A stretch of DNA of 64,000 nucleotides from Trichosphaerium sp. ATCC 40318 (taxonomy: Eukaryota; Discosea; Flabellinia; Trichosidae): assembly GCA_038496445.1 (NCBI GenBank), contig JALMLS010000228.1, positions 1 to 64,000 on the forward strand, read 5' to 3'. A program made the translations under genes and the position numbers. The notes below the pieces were generated by a model, which was not told the DNA's origin, ran no database searches, and saw nothing but the letters and a program-made list of their open reading frames with translations. This document shows, one piece after another, positions 58,705 to 64,000 of this stretch (position 1 is its first letter; each line of letters opens with the position of its first letter).

Positions 58705-59520
58705 ATGACCACACTGCTCTCGTTCGTATTGTTTGGTGTTCTGACAGTGTACTGTATGGCACAAGATTCGTGCAAAGTGAATAGCTCCTTTGAAGATATT
58801 AAGAGCACTCTTGCGCAAATAAAGTTCCCACCAGCACGCGTAAACGGTAGTTTACCAGAGTACGAGAAAAAGCTTGCCAATCTCCTCAACAACTCTAAAA
58901 ATGGCGCATATATGTGGAAAAGCAAGTGTGGGAGCGATTTGGCTTCATTGATTGCGAAGGTTTCACAAGTTGGAAAAAATGTACAATTGTTGGAGAAAAT
59001 GTTGCAAGACGGTCCATTAAACGAAACTATGACAAAAACTGCTTTGGGATACTTTGAAGACAATATTTCTGACGTCATCAAGGCCTTCATTGCAGATGAC
59101 CTTGTCGAAAACGTGCAAAAAACTTGCGTGATGACGAGCGAATCTGTCTTGGAATGTGACGATAAACTCAGTTCGGAGGCCATAGTTCAAGAATCAAACT
59201 ACTGTCAACGCAACATGTCGCTGAAATGGTCAGATTATTGCAATAATCACCCTCTCCCAAACTTCCATTGCCCATGTGCAATTCACGGGGATCCTGATAT
59301 TGAAGATAGTTGGCATCATCTTTCACAGTTGTTGTTAAAAGTGTACGGATATTTTACCGAGAAAAAGAGTTGCATTAACACTGGGTTGATTAACTTCGTA
59401 ACACCCCATTGTACAACTGTTCAAGGGACCAAGGGTATAGCATGTATTAAAAGAGCTCTTAAAAGGATCATTCCTAGAGTAGAACAGAACATACAGGTAG
59501 CAAAGCTAGCAGAACAATGA
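58705..59520 (+). CDS. Secreted cysteine-containing helical protein, intronless
   Basis: 271 aa with a signal peptide (MTTLLSFVLFGVLTVYCMA). The mature part is helical with about a dozen cysteines (CHC-type clusters NFHCPCAIHG, HCTTVQG) and several glycosylation-type sites. No family recognised. Being intronless sets it apart from most neighbours. Confidence 0.7.
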   Translation: MTTLLSFVLFGVLTVYCMAQDSCKVNSSFEDIKSTLAQIKFPPARVNGSLPEYEKKLANLLNNSKNGAYMWKSKCGSDLASLIAKVSQVGKNVQLLEKMLQDGPLNETMTKTALGYFEDNISDVIKAFIADDLVENVQKTCVMTSESVLECDDKLSSEAIVQESNYCQRNMSLKWSDYCNNHPLPNFHCPCAIHGDPDIEDSWHHLSQLLLKVYGYFTEKKSCINTGLINFVTPHCTTVQGTKGIACIKRALKRIIPRVEQNIQVAKLAEQ

Positions 59521-59721
59521 CGACTTATTGAAAACAATACGCAAAAAACATGTTGTACCTTAAGTTTGTTTACGTAATAAATGTTAAAGTACAACAGAGT
59601 AGTTAAATAATTTGACCTATAAGAATCATATTCATTTACAAGAGCGCGGCAAATAGTCAGCGAATGGAACTAAGTTGTTGCAACAAAAGTTTATTAAATG
59701 ATACATTTGTTGATTGATTGT

Positions 59722-60214
59722 TTAGTCAACTATTTCAGGTTCGTCTTCAACTTGCTGTGCACTATCTTCCCTTGCAATACGCTCAAATATCATATTTCTT
59801 AACCTCTCTTGGCCTTCAATAGCGAGCACCGGTCTACCATGTCTATCTACAAATAAAAAGTCAAAAAAAAGCTCGAGAATTCCTTGATTGAAAAAACGTC
59901 TATCACTCAAACTAAAAAACTCTCAAATACGATACCCGGTGTAACACCAACGCTTCCTGCGCCTCCACGCTCTGAACCTCTTCCTTGAGTTGCCAACGCA
60001 GTTTCTTTCTAGTAAAGACTAAGCGTTTGTTTAACTACAACATTGTAGGTACTTTTTCTGAGCCGTCGTCAGCGACGTTATAGCTGTCTTCTATTGTAAC
60101 TTCGTATCCACAAACTCCTTTGTTTCCTCTGTTATTTATTGTGTTCGTTGAGTTTTCTAGCATTCTTTGTTAGCTAGTATAAATGTGTATTGACTTACCA
60201 TTGTTGTTGGCCAT
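59722..60214 (-). CDS. Hypothetical protein, four exons
   Basis: Exon 1 is just MANNN plus one base (60214 to about 60199), then introns GTAAGT...GCTAG and GTACCT...ACTAG lead to NRGNKGVCGYEVTIED and a Gly/Arg-rich segment. The last exon carries GILELFFDFLFVDRHGRPVL and IEGQERLRNMIFERIARED, with an acidic C-terminus. Not recognised; the last exon reads like a helical interaction domain. Confidence 0.5.
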
Positions 60215-60867
60215 CGTTAGTAGTTGTTGCTTTCGTGTGAATCTATGTAATTTGAAAGTCAATAGGCTTCTGCCAACCGAAAAAAATACAATCCTGGAGT
60301 GATTGATTTTGTTACCAACCTCTTTTGCTGAATAAACATCTAGCTTCCAACATGAAAGCCCGATCTGTTGTTCTTTACTGTTGGTGTATTTTTAAGGAGT
60401 TAATGGCCTGTATAGGTTCGAGAGGCTTGAAAATGACAATGCAGATAGCTGAATTGTTATTTCTTCAAAAAGTAGAAAATCATCAGATTGCTATTCGTGT
60501 AATAATGTCTCGACAGAGTTTGTTGTACTTTTTCCATGACAGCATACAAGTAATGTAACAGTACCAATAAATAAGAGGTTCTCGAATAACAACGACAGAG
60601 GCAAGCCAAAAGAATATATTAAAAGAAAAATTACAACTTGTTACAAAAAGCAAGCTCCTCAGCAACGAAAATTGTACTTATAAGGTGTTGGGAGTATTAA
60701 ATACAGGCACGTAGTATATTATACTGTATTCTCAGGTACAGGGGCGTAAGCAGCGCTGATATTTGCCATAAGAAAACGTTTTGTGCTGTTTTGTTATATA
60801 TTATTTTATAATCTAGAACAGGTTGATGAGTTTTACTAAGTGGTCTTCACTACTTACCAATATACTA
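60215..60867. other. Intergenic, no gene recognised
   Basis: A 77-codon plus-strand frame at 60325-60558 lacks features. The 3' end of the globin-PH gene lies at the right edge. Confidence 0.4.
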
Positions 60868-63064
60868 CTAAAAATTTGTTCCTCTTTTTCCACCTCTTGA
60901 AAGCTCGTTTATCATTGGCTGCAGGACTCGCTGAATCTTTTTTGAAAATCTATACGAAGTTATAAAACAGAAATACTCAAACATTATTTACCTTTGCTGC
61001 TGTATGTGAAGTTCCTACAACTCTCCAATCAACTTGATTTAACCACTTGTTCTTCTCTTCCTCGCTTGAACATGCAAAGTGTAATTTAGTGCCATCTTTC
61101 GTCTCAATAATGAAGCACAACTCTTTAAACTTTCTACAAAAGAAAGTTAGAAAAAATGGAATTTCGCTTTTTGTTTAATGTACTTTGGGTTTCCTAGATC
61201 CTCCATAGCTTCATATACATCATCTATTTCTCCTAGTTCAATCTCAATCTTAGGTTGTTGATCTGATTTCTTCTTTGATACACAAAACCGGAAGTTCGTG
61301 AGGGTAGCATGGAATTGTTTAAACTTAGAATTTCCAAGCATTAATAAAATGGAACCACTGTATCCTAACAAGCGACGTTAATTAACAATCACACTGTAAA
61401 AGCTTTACACGGGAAACCTATACAAAATTTCACGTTTTAAGGGCCTTAATACACGTATTTGACACGTGACAAAGCGTAAGAAATTGAAAGCTTTACTACA
61501 AAAAAAAATTGTGTACCACTTGTAGAGCTGACCATGGCTTTCTTAATAGAGTCGGACACCCAATCATATAAGCAACCCCAAGCAACTTTGTGTTCTTCAG
61601 TAAACTAGAAAAACATGACAAAGTCAGAAAACGGTAACAGTTTTTGGTTTTCCATACATCTGCTTTTCCAAGCAGCTTCGTGAATGTCTTCATTAAGCTT
61701 GTGTAATGGATTCTAAAATGATCTGGTTTTACACCGTATATCTGATGTCGTGTACCAAGACCTTTTACAATATGTTGGAATTCAAGCGGTTTATTTATAG
61801 CCGACACAAGAACACCCAACATGCCTCCAAAAGCACGTGCGATAGACAACTAGCAAATAAAAAATAAGACACAAAAAACAACGAAGTCTGTTTTGGGATT
61901 TTTCTTCTTCCCCAGGAGTTAACGTACCAAATCTGAACCAAATAAACGCTTTGATCCAGGCGCTAAACGAAACATTCGTTCATAAACTTGCCTAAAAATA
62001 CATATTCAGACATATGGAAAAAACAAAAGGTAACTACTGCAAATACGTGACTTCCAAAACAAAACGTACTTAGCCATCTCAGACATGCTTCCTGTTTCGG
62101 TATCTGTTATTTTTTTCCACGTATCATTTATTAGATTTCTTTGCATAGGCGTGAAAGGGTACGCGTCCGGAAAAGCTTCTAAAAAAGCACGTGATTAGCA
62201 AAAAAAAAGCCACGGATTTTCCAACAAAACCATTTTTGTGAAAAAAAATCACTTGCGGCGCTATCAGCGCTATCCACTACTATTTAAACTCATATACGTA
62301 CCTTCGCGCATAGAGGCGTTCGAATCTTCAGAGCTTGAGCTTATGAGACTTGTACCTGAAAGTTTTTCTAGCGATTGTTTTGAACGAGATGCACTGCTTC
62401 TTGCTGAAACCCTACGGTTCTGCGCTTTACCATTCGAGTGATTTTTCGCTTGTTTAAAGCGTGAAATTAACGCTACTATTTCTCTTTCGTATAATAAGGG
62501 AAGGTTCAGTCTCTCCAAGTTTTTAGGTTCTGAGAGTCTACGACACAGATTGTCAGAATACGGCGAAGAAAAAAAAATTCGCGAAAAAACACTAAATAAA
62601 AAAAACGAATGATTCCGAAGTTATCACACGCAAATTTAGTTTTGATCACTTAGTATTGTAGTAGGAGATATACTCATATCTCTCATATACTTTTTAATAA
62701 AAATCCGTGACGATAAACAAGTCATTATTGCCAATAGGGTCAAAACGAAATTCAAAAATACGCTAGAACGTGCCTACACAAGTGACTAAAGTTCTCAAAA
62801 CCGTGTTGTAAGAGTGTATCATTTGTCTTTTCAATCAGTTTACTATTTGTAAGGCCTAATTCTTCTGCTATAGCTTGTAGAAGCTCTTCAATACTAGCAT
62901 GAGTGGAAATCCCTGTTTAAAAGTTACTTTGGGAGCGGACAAGTATTTGGGTTTTTCTCGTTTTAGACGCACTGTTGCTCCTTTTTAGTGATAGGTGAGG
63001 ACAGCTCATTAAATGTCTTAATATTGGATGGTTTAGAGGAGCTCCCTTGGCTGTGAGTCTTCAT
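60868..63064 (-). CDS. Globin fused to a PH domain
   Basis: Exon 1 (MKTHSQGSSSKPSN) joins a helical segment (IEELLQAIAEELGLTNSKLI) and a Ser-rich linker. The globin follows: FTPMQRNLINDTWKKI (helix A), QVYERMFRLAPGSKRLF (B-C), SIARAFGGMLGVLVSAI (E), then LGTRHQIYGVKPDHF with the proximal His. SLMKTFTKLLGKAD (G) and FTEEHKVAWGCLYDWV (H) complete it. A phase-1 intron (about 61371-61515) connects to a PH domain: GSILLMLGNSKFKQFHATLT, then IEIELGEIDDVYEAM, ELCFIIETKDGTKLHFACS, and SEEEKNKWLNQV. It ends at 60868 after a basic tail. The PH exon has no start codon at its 5' edge, which supports one protein. Probable membrane-directed haem sensor or signalling protein, by inference. Confidence 0.78.
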
Positions 63065-63731
63065 GAAATGACGGAATTTACTAGTTTAGTACTAAGTTTG
63101 TTCCGAACTACTAAAACGGTCAATCACCAAAGATCCTGTTGGAATTTACAACAGTACATTCTAATAGAACCACGCAACCATTTTTATGGAAGGATACTAA
63201 GTAAGAGTGTTTTTGCGTTACCATAACAAAGTGAAGTATTTCCGTTAACTAATACGCGGAAATCCACGGGTAATACGCTTTCACAGTGCCCCTACAGTTG
63301 TGTGGAGTCCTTGGAGTTTGGAGGAGTTTTGTTTACCTTTAACACAACACAACAACACACGTTTCATTTTCCTCCTATACCATCCCGGTACATTCAGTGA
63401 TCTCAGTATAAGATAAAGACGCGAATAGTAATAGTTTAAGACCAAAGCAGTAGAAACGGTATTTCGTTTTCCACTCAGTTTCTTTGATGGTCTAAGGTCC
63501 CGTATACAATTTATGCAATATACGCCACTATTCTAACATTTGCTCACTCAATGTATTTTTTTAAGGTCGACTTGATTAATTACTTTTTGTCAACAAAAGT
63601 CCTTTTCACCCGTTTTTGGGTTGAGTCTGAATACCAACTTGACACAACGTCGTAAGTTCCCGTATTCTATTTAAGTGTTGGGTAAACTATAGAAGCGCTG
63701 TCCCTTTTGTTAAACGAAAAGTACAGAAAAT
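63065..63731. other. Divergent intergenic region
   Basis: Lies between the globin-PH gene (minus) and a secreted-protein gene (plus). No gene, tRNA or repeat recognised. Confidence 0.45.
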
Positions 63732-64000
63732 ATGCTATCCGCATTACTTCAAGCAGTAGTATTATGTACTGCCCTCTTCTTGGCAAGGTAAGCGACATCG
63801 TAATTCGATTTATTTATGACCTACCCAAGTGATGCATTAGCTCCTGAAGTAATACTGAGCGTGCAGGACATAAATTGCTTGAATATAACAACTACGAACG
63901 TTCTAGAGTCAAAGGACACAGAGTATCTTCGTATTGGACTTGTTGGTGGTGATACATGGCGATATTGGAAGTTACCAACAACTAACACTTCAATAATGTA
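63732..64000 (+). CDS. Secreted protein, 5' part only (runs off the window)
   Basis: The ATG at 63732 opens a signal peptide (MLSALLQAVVLCTALFLAR). A GTAAGC...ATTAG intron (about 63788-63839) joins it in frame to APEVILSVQDINCLNIT and on to LRIGLVGGDTWRYWKLP at the window edge. The family cannot be judged from this fragment. Confidence 0.6.

Overview
The window is nuclear DNA of an intron-rich, fairly AT-rich unicellular eukaryote. Genes are packed on both strands, often a few hundred bases apart, and most are split into many small exons by introns of about 28-75 nt. The gene set (a Rac-type GTPase, ATG8, an EGLN-type prolyl hydroxylase, a DBH-like copper monooxygenase, a GT49 glycosyltransferase, a PBC-like TALE homeodomain protein, a globin, an FG nucleoporin) fits a free-living amoeboid protist, perhaps an amoebozoan. 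No species can be named from sequence alone, and all exon structures are hand-built from reading frame, splice sites and family resemblance.

Layout. 0.3-5.9 kb (minus): a long secreted cysteine-rich protein. 6.3-8.5 kb (minus): a repeat protein with W/NQR...DWY...GG...YPExxW modules. 8.5-10.5 kb: a complete pogo-like transposon in the promoter region shared with the next gene, an EGLN-like prolyl hydroxylase (10.6-11.7 kb). 11.9-13.5 kb: a GH16 enzyme with a ricin-type lectin domain. 14.4-14.7 kb: a SINE-like retroposon with a perfect 19-bp target duplication. 14.9-16.7 kb: intronless F-box/MORN-type genes. 16.9-19.8 kb: an apparent fusion of an Fpg/Nei DNA glycosylase with uracil-DNA glycosylase. 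20-28 kb: a MYND protein, a GT49 (LARGE-like) glycosyltransferase, secreted hypotheticals and the CCA-adding enzyme. 28.9-32.2 kb: a 1.07-kb inverted duplication carrying two F-box-like/Cys-pair genes around a secreted-protein gene. 32.6-40.9 kb: a YwqK/MORN protein, a CAP-domain membrane protein, a TALE homeobox gene, RpiA, a PH-domain protein and ATG8. 41-46 kb: an FG nucleoporin. 46.9-48 kb: a Rac-like GTPase. 50.6-57.3 kb: a multi-pass membrane protein, a small secreted protein and a DOMON-EGF-copper monooxygenase. 58.7-63.1 kb: secreted and hypothetical proteins and a globin-PH fusion. The window ends inside another secreted-protein gene.

Points of most interest. (1) Two apparently undescribed architectures: Fpg/Nei-UDG, which would join oxidised-base and uracil repair in one polypeptide, and helical domain-globin-PH, which would tie haem/gas sensing to membrane phosphoinositides. 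(2) Splice donors follow G(T/C)ACGT rather than GTAAGT, and several introns are GC-AG with the donor GCACGTG, fixed by reading frame in conserved genes. (3) A set of intronless F-box, MORN/YwqK and Cys-pair genes contrasts with the intron-rich neighbours and resembles repeat proteins of amoeba-infecting giant viruses. (4) A Rac-like GTPase lacks the catalytic Gln, and ATG8 ends directly in its conjugation glycine.
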